A stretch of DNA of 64,000 nucleotides, taken from contig CM070724.1 of assembly GCA_036346275.1 (NCBI GenBank), positions 48,547,038-48,611,037 on the forward strand, read 5' to 3'. The position numbers were made by a program, and so were the translations under genes. Below the pieces are notes generated by a model. That model was given only the letters and a program-made list of their open reading frames with translations. It made no database searches and was not told the origin of the DNA. This DNA is from Otatea glauca (lineage: Eukaryota; Streptophyta; Magnoliopsida; Poales; Poaceae). This document shows positions 35,716 through 47,178 of the stretch, one piece after another. Positions within the stretch are counted from its first letter, which is position 1. Every line of letters starts with the position of its first letter.

Positions 35716-37529
35716 TAGCAAGCGGTGCAGTACCCTCGCCTTTTGAGTTTTGCACGCGAACATATCTACGTTAATTAATGACATGAACGCAGTACTAGGC
35801 GGATGGGCGTCTTAATTTAAATCAGGCCACACACCGTGTCCTAATATGATTCAGACAATCAGACTAGCCGTTGATTAAGAGTAAGACGTACCACTAGTCT
35901 ACCAGTACTAAACTTCGTTTACCTTATCGAGCTTTTCACCAACTGTTAATCCACATCACTGAATTTACCGCCTGGCCCTCCTCTGTTTAGAGGTTTCTTC
36001 ATTAATTAATTGCAAGTGTTGCAAACTCTGCGCATAGCTGGCGAGATAAAAATGTTGTCACGTGAATACCCGTAGAAGGTGCTTATATGAATTATTATTT
36101 AAAAATTGTATAAATATTAAAACATAAATGAAGAGTGAGTGATGATTACTTACCGCTTCGATTGTTTTAAAATTTGTAGAACTTATATCGTGAGAGATCC
36201 ATAGAATCACTGCTCTTCGAATAATTGTCAAACAGACAAGGGAATTTCTTTGCAGTTCAGCTTACTGCGAAGAGGAAATGATCTCCATTTACCCCAATGA
36301 CGACTAGAGTGAATATCCATTTCTCTTTTACTTTAGTACCCCTTCTCGAAGCCTGCAATGACAATGTAATTAGCCAGCAGAATACTCTACCGACTACCGA
36401 GTCGTTGCTGAAACAGGAAGCTGCGGAATTTGCGAGTTTTCTTTTGTTCCTTGGATATTGACAGCGGATGAATCGTTAAACGACAATTGTGCGGTTTTTG
36501 AAAAGCACCAGTGCTTTTTAAGAAGAAATGAGCACCTCACATGAGCTTTCCAATTGGTAAAACACGCTTGTTAGCTGCTTCTTTAAACCACTGTTACGTC
36601 ACCTTTCCCAGTTCTTCTACCATTTTTATTTGAGGGGGGGAAAACAACACTGTCAGTTACATACCAAACACCAGTACATGTACATATCAGCTAATGCTAC
36701 GTTTGCCTTCCAAACCAAATCGTAAAGAAAACGTTAACTAAATCACTAAAATTTGCAGAATAGCAGCAGTACGTGGTTTCGCCGAGGCTGGGGAGAAGCC
36801 AACGGTAAATGGCCCGCCGTATATTTTTTTTAAATATGACCATACGAAAAAAAATGTAAAATAGTCTCTTTTCTAACAACAAAAACGCTAGCATGGGTCT
36901 CCTGCCATGGTGTTACTGAACTTACGATAGCAGTTGATGAACCCACTACGGTAAACTTGTTGCCGCACTCTCCAAACTTGGTAGGCAGGTGTCAAACACC
37001 ACAAGTACAGTAGCAGCACGTGCTGAGGTAAGGAGTCTCGGCAACCGGTGGAAGCGATGTTGTTGTTGTTGCTGCGGTGTTGCGGAGCCGGCTGCTCATG
37101 TGATCCACGGGATGACAGCCTTCCACAGTGGAAAAAAAATATTTTTATAAATTCATTCGTGCATAGACTTAAAAAAAGCTAAGCGATGGGTTACAAGGCT
37201 CCAGCTCCTGAACTCCACAAGTCAAACAAACGAACGAAGAACGATGGCAGCTCGGCAAATTTGCCCACATCGAGGGGCGAGCAGAGCTGCGTGCCCACCC
37301 GGCTCACATCCCGCGAAACGGCGCCAATCACGGGTCCACGCGGGCGGCCTGCGCTTCGCCCCCGATCCGATCGGACGGCCCACACGTCGCCCGCGCAAAA
37401 CCCACCTAACCTCAACCTCCTCCCGCGAACCAACCGCGCCTCCTCAAATACACGCCTCTCCCCTCTCCTGTTCTCCACTCGCTCCATCGATCACGGACAA
37501 GAGAGGACAAGCTCTTCTCTCTTCGATCC
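35716..37529. other. upstream region of the UDP-xylose synthase gene
   Basis: AT-rich DNA with no gene. A segment at 36100-36220 resembles 50545-50670 and may be a dispersed repeat. From about 37180 the sequence becomes CT- and C-rich, as in a 5' UTR. No convincing TATA box was identified. Confidence 0.45.
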
Positions 37530-40500
37530 ATGGCGTCCATGGGCTCCTCCGAGCTGATCTACAGAGGGCACGAGGTGCAGGCGGCGGACGGAGCCGGTGC
37601 GGCCGGGTACTTGGCCAAGCCGCAGAAGCCGCTGCCGTGGCTGGCGCGGCCACTGCGGTACGTGCTGGGCGAGCAGCGCCTGGTGTTCGCGTTCTTCGGC
37701 ATGGCCATCGCGTCCCTCGTGTTCCTCCTGGCGCCCACCGGCACGACCTCCACCCCTGAGGCGGCTGGCACCACTAGCGTGGCGCACATGGCGGCGGTGG
37801 GGCTCGCGGCGCGTCAGTACTCGGGCGCGGCGCGGATGGCGTACGAGGAGCAGCGGGTGCGGCCGGGGCGCGTGCCGCTGGGGCTGAAGCGGAAGGGGCT
37901 GCGGGTGGTGGTGACCGGCGGCGCCGGTTTCGTGGGGAGCCACCTGGTGGACCGGCTGCTGGCGCGCGGGGACAGCGTCATCGTGGTGGACAACTTCTTC
38001 ACGGGGCGCAAGGAGAACGTGCTGCACCACGCCGGCAACCCCAACTTCGAGATGATCCGGCACGACGTGGTGGAGCCGATCCTGCTGGAGGTGGACCAGA
38101 TCTACCACCTTGCCTGCCCGGCCTCCCCCGTGCACTACAAGCACAACCCCGTCAAGACCATCAAGACCAACGTCGTCGGCACGCTCAACATGCTCGGCCT
38201 CGCCAAGCGCGTCGGCGCGCGCTTCCTCCTCACCAGCACCAGCGAGGTCTACGGCGACCCGCTCCAGCACCCGCAGGTCGAGACCTACTGGGGAAACGTC
38301 AACCCCATCGGTACGTGCATGATTGAGCTCCTCGTCGTCTTCCTCACCTTCTCTGTTACTGTTACTCTGCCTCTGTACGTATGGCGTTGCTGCTCTATTC
38401 TCCATCGAATTTTCTTTCTTCCTTTGTGATGGTGTGATGGATGGAGACGTGTGCTGTGTGCACGCTGTCAAAGAAGAAAGGAAGCAAGGAAGCTGGCGAG
38501 CGTGCGCGCGTGGAATTGGCATTTGTTTCTGCAGTTGCCGTTTCAAATCTGCGATCGAACGAGAACTAGTCGTAACTTCTGACCATCACGTCTTCGTCAT
38601 AACGGGAAGGAAATGTTGGGCGTTTTCTTTGTAGGGAAAAGACAGAAATGGTTGTTATGGATCGGACAAGTTAGCGAGCTCCATGAAAAAATCGTTAAAC
38701 AACAAACTAAGAGAAAATCGCACATATTCTCCTGTACTAGTATTAAACTAGCTCGTTGTTTGAATAGTATCTGTGAATGGTGGATCAGGTGTGCGAAGCT
38801 GCTACGACGAGGGCAAGCGGACGGCGGAGACATTGACCATGGACTACCACCGTGGCGCCAACCTCGAGGTTCGTGCATGCCCTCCCGGCTCCGGCCCCTT
38901 TAATCATTCAGCACATCCACCTCAACTTTACTAGAAACCAAAGTATTCCTTTTCTTTACATCAGAAAATTTTCTAGATTATGTTATGACTAGGTTTAGCC
39001 CGATGAATATCAAAGCATCATGCAAGTGGGCGCGCTCTGATTAAACTAAGCTAATTGGACCAAGTTAATTAACTATACTGATTAGGGTTTGTTGTGTTCT
39101 TCCTTTCTCTCTCTGTTCGCAGGTGAGGATTGCTCGGATCTTTAACACCTACGGGCCACGCATGTGCATCGACGATGGCCGGGTCGTCAGCAACTTCGTT
39201 GCTCAGGTAAAAAAAGATCGCCACAGACGAACAAGATAAGAAAATGCTCAAGCACTGCATGCACGCTTCCACACGTTGCCTCTCAGCCCACTTTACTCGC
39301 CTTAGTCTTAGGTTTCTACTGCTATTCTAGTATTTCTAGATCTAGATCTATACGATAGTAGTGGTAATAGAGTGCTAATACTGTACGCTCCTAATCCCAT
39401 CCCTACCCCTACAATGAGCCACAGCCGAATAAGTCTAATTCTATGCTATCTACCATAGTACCTTATGATATTTATACTGGTAATTAACTTTGCGACATAT
39501 CTACTCCAAAATACCGCCTTCAAACATATGTAGTTTGATAAGGTTACTGTGGAAGAAGTGGAAGACAGAAGAAAAGAAACCTTCTCCCTGCATGCCTAGA
39601 CAATTCCAGCATATCGTTTATTCTGGGATTTGCTAGGGGACACATAAGCTTTTGATTTGTTAATTTGTCCCAAGTCAGATCATGTGGACTATGTGAGTGG
39701 CAGTGTGGCGCATGCTGCGAAACTAGAGAAAAACTAGCAAGTGGATCACGTTCCAGTACTTGTTTTACTCAAAACTCGACACGAATCCCCCACTTGATTA
39801 CCCCCAAATGGCTGTCTAGACAGGACGCGTCCAAACGAGCACACGTCTAGTTGCAACCTGCAGTGCAACACCAGATAGCACCTTTACATGTGAAAGTACA
39901 GGTGTAAAGGTTTAATAACACGAGGTCACTCACACGGCTGGATATATCGATGAACAACTTGGTCCTTATCTTGTGATCAGAAGAAAGAGCATAGACATGA
40001 CATGATTTGTCTCAGCTCAAATAATGGATATGGATGTACGCACTGTGCGATGTCAACAAGCGGTAATGGCGATTGGTTTGACGGATGCAGGCACTGAGGA
40101 AGGAGCCCTTGACGGTGTACGGCGACGGCAAGCAGACGAGGAGCTTCCAGTACGTCTCCGATCTGGTAAGCTCTCCCTTTCAGAGAAAACCTTTTTTCCT
40201 CCCTACAAGCTAATGCAGCTGGCACATCGTGTTGGTTGGTTCGTCGTACAGTTCACGTTGCCATTAATCTGCATGTGCTGCTTATAGTTGCTTAACTGCT
40301 TACTACTGCATCGTCAACTTTTTTTTCCCATTGTCTAGTTGGTGCTTGCGAGCATCGGAGGCTGCGAGGTAGAAGTTAGTAGGAGTAGCACAATATTCTA
40401 TCGGTCTGTCCAATTCGTTGTATGTTCGCGTCTTCGGAGACGCAGCTCAATGTGCAACAGTATCACTTTGTATTACTTAGCTGTTGTCCGTGCTCCCAAC

Positions 40501-41438
40501 GGCACGCAAGTAGGAAGGCGTCCTTTTGTGCCGCTGCCTGCTACTGAATTGCTGCATTTTAGACCACCCCAACCTACGAAAGCCACACTGATACGGACCG
40601 AATTGGCTCGATCGTCAGTTAGGCCTGGGCCTCACCAATTAATGCCCGCAGCCGTGCATTAGTACTAGTATACGCTCTAGCTTTGAGTAGCAGTAGTGCG
40701 TTTTACAAGTCTGGCACCTTGCTGCTGCTTCGACAGAAAGCAATGCAAACTGCATGAACAGTGTGTAGTGCTCCAGTAGTTGTAAACAGAGGACAAAGAC
40801 ACCATGCAGATAGATTTTACACATTTGGACAACGCACGTAGGTAGGTACTGCTGTGCTGCTAACGTGTTTCCGAACTGTTTGGTGGTTGCTACCGACATG
40901 GCAGCCTCAGGTAGCCATCAACCTTTCTGGCTTTAATTTTGAGCTTGCCGCACAGCAAGGAGTCCCGTGTGAGTGAATGCATGATGAATCATCACTGTTC
41001 CATTGCGCCCATGAAATTCAACGCCAGTCAAGTGCCATGACCTCCTTTACCTTGACATTGCTGTGTCACCTAGCTTAGCGTAGTAATCCTGACAAATGCA
41101 TTGCCATTGCATGGTTAATTCTCATGCAGGTTGAGGGCCTGATGAAGCTGATGGAGGGCGAGCACGTGGGGCCGTTCAACCTGGGGAACCCGGGGGAGTT
41201 CACGATGCTGGAGCTGGCCAAGGTGGTGCAGGACACCATCGACCCGAACGCGCGGATCGAGTTCCGGCCAAACACGGCGGACGACCCGCACAAGCGCAAG
41301 CCGGACATCAGCCGCGCCAAGGAGCTGCTGGGATGGGAGCCCAAGATCCCGCTCAACAAGGGCCTGCCGCTCATGGTCCAGGACTTCCGCAGCCGCATCT
41401 TCGGCGACCAAAAGTCCGCCGCCGCCGGCGACAACTGA
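37530..41438 (+). CDS. UXS: UDP-glucuronic acid decarboxylase (UDP-xylose synthase), membrane-anchored type, five exons
   Basis: Exons 37530-38310, 38789-38868, 39123-39206, 40091-40165 and 41130-41438 join in frame through GT-AG introns and encode 442 residues. The enzyme converts UDP-glucuronate to UDP-xylose with bound NAD, supplying xylan and other cell-wall xylose. Residues 1-50 are cytosolic, and about 51-69 form one membrane segment (VFAFFGMAIASLVFLLAP), giving the type II, Golgi-facing form. The Rossmann motif GGAGFVG is at residues 130-136, VVDNFFTGRKENV follows at 152-164, TSTSEVYGDP is at 235-244, and the catalytic Y266-x3-K270 spans exons 1-2 (YDEGK). RIFNTYGPRM in exon 3 and SFQYVSDL in exon 4 are family signatures. 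Length matches plant membrane-anchored UXS proteins. Exon 1 is strongly GC-rich, as usual in grasses. All expected parts are present, with no sign of damage. Confidence 0.97.
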
Positions 41439-42294
41439 GCATATTTGATGGTTCTTCCGTTCTTCTTATAGGGAGTTGAGGAAAAGATCACAGTCCTCCA
41501 TGGCCGAAAGAAAGGGTCGAGTATCGGAATCGAATCAAGGATACATGTGTGTAGGAATTGATTAGCTCTACTGCATAAGCATGCATGATACAGATATAGC
41601 TGCTGCCTGCTGGTGCCAGGTGCTGCTGCTGCAAGAACGACCATAGGTGAGTAGTGGCTGGATGCATGCAGCAAGAAGTCCAGATCCTTAATTACGACCG
41701 TGTCCCTTAATGTTCTTAATTTCTTTTCCCGTTTTCCTTTTTGCTAGCTATAAGTTATTGCTTAATTTTCCTTTTTATGTGTTTTTTTATGGCTGAAATT
41801 GTCAATTGAGACAGCTGTTGTTCTGTGTTTGTGATGATGACGATTCTAGAATAACAAATTGTCGACATTTTCAGAAAAAAATGGATACCAAATACACCAT
41901 GTTCATTAACTTTTGCTTCTAAAGAGTGCGATTTTTTTTACAAAAGTAGCTTCCTACTCGAATGCAGAAGACGTGACATATGTCACATGCCGTACTGTGG
42001 TACCACGACAAGTTTTCCTATCAAGCCCCTCTTCCTCGGCAAGTCAAAACATGTTAATTAATTAATCACCTAATTAAGCCACTTAATTAATGAACCTACC
42101 TACCTACCAATGTGTAAATGTTCAGCAGATCCCTGTTGGCGAGCTACTGCTACGCAGCAGGTGATCTGTTGAGCCTGGGAGCGTGATATGTGTCACGTCG
42201 GCGCTTTCATGGTTAAGAATGATGATGTTTTTGTAATTATATCCATATGAAGTTAGATTTGGAAGAAAAAAAATAGCATGGCTAGAAAAAGGTT
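41439..42294. other. 3' flank of UXS and short intergenic region
   Basis: Contains the UXS 3' UTR directly after the stop, then AT-rich DNA up to the lectin fragment. No separate gene is supported. Confidence 0.4.
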
Positions 42295-42612
42295 CGGTTC
42301 AACGCCGGCATGCTCTCCTGAGTCTCCTCGTCCTTCACCTCGGTGTTGAACGCATGTCCTTGTACAGTGCTGCATGCTTTGCATCAGAATTGAAGCTGGA
42401 AATTATGCTACTACAGACATCCGTGGAGAATATGCACGTGAAGACACGACCAAGAAATTAAAGCATACGTACCTGGTGTTCGTCCTTGGGGTCGACGGGG
42501 AAGAGCACGACGTTGCCGTCGCGGACGGTGAAGCGGTAGTTCTCGTTGGTGCGGCAGAAGATCCTGAAGATCTGGTTGGGGCCGGACGCCGGAGGAGCCC
42601 GCTCGGTAAGTG
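42295..42612 (-). pseudogene. fragment of an R40/EUL-type (ricin-B-like) lectin gene
   Basis: On the minus strand, 42612-42474 encodes PNQIFRIFCRTNENYRFTV followed by DGNVVLFPVDPKDEHQ, matching the start of the Euonymus-lectin (R40) domain of grass proteins. It ends at a good donor (CAG|GTACGTATG). A second block near 42295-42350 encodes FNTEVKDEET, the next exon of that family. It begins after an AG acceptor but is one base short, so the KDMR-F junction is out of frame. The rest of the domain and the 5' end are missing. A Helitron starts 23 bases upstream of this fragment. Lectins of this family bind mannose-type glycans and respond to stress; this copy looks non-functional. Confidence 0.7.
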
Positions 42613-42634
42613 GTGTCACATGAATATTTAAAAA

Positions 42635-45043
42635 TCTATTATATATTAAAAGCTCACGAGAGTCGCTAAGAAAAAAGAGAAATAGACTAGAAATTCTCAC
42701 AAAAAAGCAAAATATCTAGCCCTTAATCTTATGGGCCTTATTTACAATTGCCATTGGATCTTTGAGAAATATACTAGAAATAAAACTCATGAGAGTTAAA
42801 CTAGAAATTCCCACAAAAAAATAAAACATCTAGCCTTTAATCTGGTGAACTTTATTTACAACTGTTATTGGATTTTTGAGAAATAGACTAAAAATTCTCA
42901 CAAAAAAAGCAAAATATCTAACCTTTAATCTGGTGGACCCTAATTAAAAATGCATCATATTGACCATTAGATGCTATTGAGTAGATATATATTACTTTGT
43001 AGTGTAAAATCAAAATAAAAGACAAAACTTACATGGTAGGGGCAGATCGATACATCTGGATCTCATGCGTGATTAAGCCTAATTATAATTTTGATTAGTA
43101 AATCATAACCAACAAATTAGCACATGAACTCTGACATTACATTAGATGCACCTTAGCCTTATACAGACAATACACACCGATGTGACTCAATGCATGCAAT
43201 TAAAGAAAATACAAATGATCTCATATTGGTTCAGCCATAACATAAAATTCACGCAGCCCCAAAACTAATTTGTATTTGATTTGGTTTTTCTAAGAACTCC
43301 CTAAAAGTAGATCGGTTTTGTCGAGAAACAAATAAATCAAGATATTTACTGTATATAGACTTATCCCCTGGACGCCATGGTGTCTGCTGGTGCTCCCCGT
43401 CCAAGTGCTCCCGAGGAAAGAAAAGAACGGGAAAATAATAACATTGCATGAGCTCGATCGCCCTTCGAATCCTTTTACTTGCGTAGCGTAAAAAAAAGTA
43501 AATCGCTTCTTTCTTGACGTGGAAGAGTGCGCCTCCTGATCTCCCAATCTAACTCTCACAAAATCAGGATTCCTTAGATTTATTCTTTTTTATCTCTTAG
43601 TTCGTCTATGATAGATTCAACACCAAGTATGGCACCGACCTGATCAAAGAAAACAAATTGATATGGTAATAGTGTTCTGGGCTTCATCAGAAGGCATTAC
43701 ACCCGTCCTATACTGGGTCACGGGGTCAAGACCAGTCCTCTGACGCTTCAATAGCATGTCATGTAGAGTTGTTAAGAAAATAAAATGCTAGAAATTATCA
43801 TAAAAAAGCAAAACATATAACCCTTAATTTAGTGAACCTTAACTAAGTTGAACTATAATAGCCATTAGATTTGATGTTACTATTTCAAAAAACGTATAAT
43901 CGTCTATCTAGCGGATCCGAATTATAACGGCTTAGATTAAAAGAAAGAGTCTATGTGAAGTATAACAAAAATTTGAAATAAAAAATAAAAATAAATTAGA
44001 CATTTGATTTTCATATGAACTCTAAATTAAAACACGTACATTACTAAAATTCAGAATAAAAATTAGGTGAAAATTAGCAATTGGATTTGTATTATCAATT
44101 GTAATCCAAAACTAATATTCAAAACTAAATAAAAATAAAATCAATGGCTTATATTAAAAGAAAGAGCCCATACTAAAAACAATAAAAATAACAGAAATTC
44201 GGAATAATAAATAAATGAAAATCAACCATTTAACTTTCATATGAAGTCTAAATTAAACATGTACATTGCTAAAATACATAATATAAATTATATAAAAAAT
44301 AGTAGTTGGATTTGTATACGATTTCTACAGTACAACCGATATGCAAAATTAAATAAAAATTAACATAAATTCGGAATAAAAAACAAAATGAAATTAGTAA
44401 TTTGATTTTCATACAAATTCTAAATCAAAACTTGAAATTCGAAATTAAATATAAATAACATAAGAATAAAAATAAAAGAAAATTAGGGATTATTTTTTAA
44501 TTCCATACTAAGTGAAAAATATAATTTTCATTTTATTCAGAATTAAAATTTTAGAAATATGCTAATTTAAGGGGGGAAATAAAATAAGGTAAGTAATTTG
44601 ATTTGTATATATGTATATATTATCAACTATTATGTAATAAAAGACGTTTTTTATAGTCGCTAAAACAATATAGAATATACTAAAAATTCTCAAAAAAAAT
44701 CTAACTCTTTATTTGGTGGATCTCCACGGAACGAAGAGATTAAGAGAGTGATACATCGACAGTTGTTCACTCAGTTATACCGGTGTGAGCAATATGATGT
44801 GCAATAAAAGAAGTACCGAAAGAAAGAGAAACATTATAATAATAAAATTAAGAGATGATGATATAAATAGAAAATATTATGTTATACTATGTTTACTATT
44901 TTTCTATGCAAGTATTCGTAGAAGAAAGTTTCGGTCACATGTGATAAGTACTGAGAAACAGAGTAAATATATTCTCTCCTATAATATCCAATATCAAAAT
45001 ATCACAAATTGTGTTTTGTATTGATCTATTTTTGAAAAAAAAT

Positions 45044-45091
<48 letters not shown>

Positions 45092-45152
45092 CAAGTCATT
45101 TGAACATACTTTAAAAATGATGCACGCGCAAATGCGCGGGCCATCTTGCTAG
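42635..45152 (+). mobile_element. non-autonomous Helitron, copy 2
   Basis: Starts TCTATTATATATTAAAAGCT after an A at 42634 and ends with the hairpin CGCGC-AAAT-GCGCG (45125-45138), a 10-base spacer and CTAG at 45149-45152, followed by T. These are textbook Helitron ends and an A|T insertion. The first 330 bases contain three imperfect ~110-bp direct repeats (each with agaaattctcacaaaaaagc and ctagcc/aacctttaatctggtg). An expanded TA microsatellite lies at about 45047-45088. There is no Rep/helicase gene. It is an inverted near-copy of 14189-16696. Confidence 0.88.
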
Positions 45153-45567
45153 TTATATAAAAAAGTGTATAAATATGACCACGATTTAATACTTAAAATC
45201 TATATGAAAAGGTTCATACATATTTGAGAAATTAATATTAAATAAGGATGCCTTCTTTTGTAAAGATGAAAGAATGGCCTCGGTACAACGAAAATACCAA
45301 CAACTCTTTCCTCCCAAACTATAATATATAATATTCACGTGTTGGAAATCTTGAAACTTAAATCAAATTCATATTGTTCTAAAAATTTCAACATATGCTT
45401 GTCCACGTATAGTCATTTCCCACATATGTGTTTTTCCTATTAAAAACGCAATAATATATATATAGGGAGAGATAACATAGATAAAATAAGTCATACAATA
45501 CAACAATATTTGATAAGAGGGGCCAAATAATACTAATGCCATCATTTTTTATTGAAATCTAAAAGAC
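45153..45567. other. AT-rich intergenic DNA
   Basis: No gene or clear element was recognised between the Helitron and the Tourist-like MITE. Confidence 0.4.
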
Positions 45568-45570
45568 TAA

Positions 45571-45889
45571 GGGCCTGTTTGGATCCATTCGCACTAATAG
45601 TTAGTTGCTAAAATTAGCAGCTATAGATTCAAATAAGCCTGCTAATTATTAGCAATCCACACTGCTAACAATTAGTCCATTAATAGGTTATACCTTACTA
45701 AAAGTTGCTAATAGATAACTAATTGACACTTTTGCCCTCCTTCCAACCCTATCCACTCATGCAAAAGGGCATTATGGTCATTTCTCCTTAATTGACTGAT
45801 TTTGTGAACTTTATTAGCAGGTGTATCCAAACAGCCCTTGCTAATAATTAGCCAGCTAGCTATTAACACTAATGAATCCAAACAAGGCT
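45571..45889. mobile_element. Tourist-like MITE with TAA target duplication
   Basis: 319 bp. The left end gggcctgtttggatccattc is matched inversely by the right end gaatccaaacaaggct, with inverted similarity extending about 30 bases. Both sides carry TAA (45568-45570 and 45890-45892). Ends and duplication fit Tourist-type PIF/Harbinger MITEs. Confidence 0.82.
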
Positions 45890-45892
45890 TAA

Positions 45893-47067
45893 AATGCAAA
45901 CTTTAGAATAATTATAGAGGAGCGTATAGCCTCACTGACGTGTGTCAGAGTAAACCACCACCTCTCTCAAAACCTCAAAACAAAAGGTGATAAGTTAGGA
46001 ATCCTATTATAAGAATTCTTATGATTCCGGGGAATCCACCGGCGCTCTCTTGGAGTGCCAACGCTACGTGGTGGCAACTCCAGAGGTGGTGGCGTTGCTC
46101 AAGCCAGACCATCTTCTTCACATGCTTCATTGGCACTTGAAGCCTAGTATTGATCTCGTGTCAGCTACTGGTCGTACTAGCGCTAAGCCGGCAACGGAGT
46201 ACTACTCCGCCGGCATAATGCATCTTCGACGTGGAGCTGGACAGCGGCGACGACACGCTAGAGGTTCCCTGCCTGATTCAGCCTGAACATGCCCGATAGA
46301 GAACAAAACAACCCAAAATATTTAAATTTTAACTTTATACACAAAATAAATGGCAACCATACCTCATCACTATGGCCCTGTTTAGGGCTACGGTTGGACT
46401 GAAAAGATGCTTTTGGTTTGCTTGCTGGGTTGTAAAGCAGCTGTAATTTTTCTTGATATGTCATTTGGCAAATTAGCTTTTTGTTAGTTGCTGCAATTAA
46501 GAGGGCGACGTCCGAGAGGAGCAAGAGGAGGCAGGTGATGACCGGGAGAGCGATGAGGCGGTGGGCGACCTCTAGGGCGATGAGGCAGGTGAATATCAGG
46601 CGATGAGGCAGCAGGCAACTACCAGGGCGACGACGCGGTGGTAGACTGGCGATGGGCAACCGCAAGGGCGACAACGGGCAACGAGACCGAAGTACAGCCG
46701 CAGCGCAATCCCAAAACAGAAGCTATGTCATGCGTGACCTAGTGGGAGCCTGCGAGGTCTGCAAACCATGGAAGGCTAGGCTCTGTCATTTTAATCCATT
46801 AATTAATGGACCAAAAGCCTAGCATGCAGCTCGGATCTAGTCATCTAACTCAACCAGAACCTCCAAATATCTTGGCCTATGAGCCCATCAAAACCTAACA
46901 AAATCTCTACCTACAATTGGGCTGCAGGTCACTTCACAAACGGGCGAGATCTTTATGGATGGCCAATACCACCAATTTCTTTATCAAGACCAGCTCAGCC
47001 CAACCCCACTGTTCCGACACAATAAAACAATCAGCGCACTGGTCGCACGAGAATGGCAGCCCACAAG
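45893..47067. other. intergenic region upstream of eL22
   Basis: No gene is supported. Around 46500-46690 a low-complexity stretch repeats gcgatgaggc(a/g). Near the 3' end, several AGCCCA/TGGGCT motifs (for example around 46885, 46915 and 46997) resemble site II-type promoter elements of plant ribosomal-protein genes. Confidence 0.4.
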
Positions 47068-47076
47068 CTATATATA
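47068..47076 (+). promoter_or_regulatory. TATA box of the eL22 gene
   Basis: ctatatata lies 103 bases upstream of the ATG at 47179. A start about 30 bases downstream would give a C- and T-rich leader, as usual for ribosomal-protein mRNAs. Confidence 0.65.
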
Positions 47077-47104
47077 CCACGCGACCCCCCTCTCTCGTCA
47101 CGGT

Positions 47105-47113
47105 AAACCCTAG
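47105..47113 (+). promoter_or_regulatory. telo-box of the eL22 gene
   Basis: aaaccctag, the plant telo-box, lies between the TATA box and the start codon. This motif is common near the transcription start of plant translation-machinery genes and acts together with site II elements. The role here is inferred from position. Confidence 0.65.
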
Positions 47114-47178
47114 CCGCCTGTGCGCCGCCACTACACCACCCAACTGAGCACCAGCCGAGGAGGAAGAAGGGGAGAGGG

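Noticed and set aside
37491..38546. 351-codon open frame on the minus strand across UXS exon 1
   Set aside because: Antisense shadow of GC-rich coding sequence. It is His/Arg/Pro-rich with no domain, while the plus strand carries a full UXS exon.
45047..45088. TA-rich stretch as an origin or matrix-attachment site
   Set aside because: It is a simple TA microsatellite inside a Helitron and gives no specific evidence for such a role.
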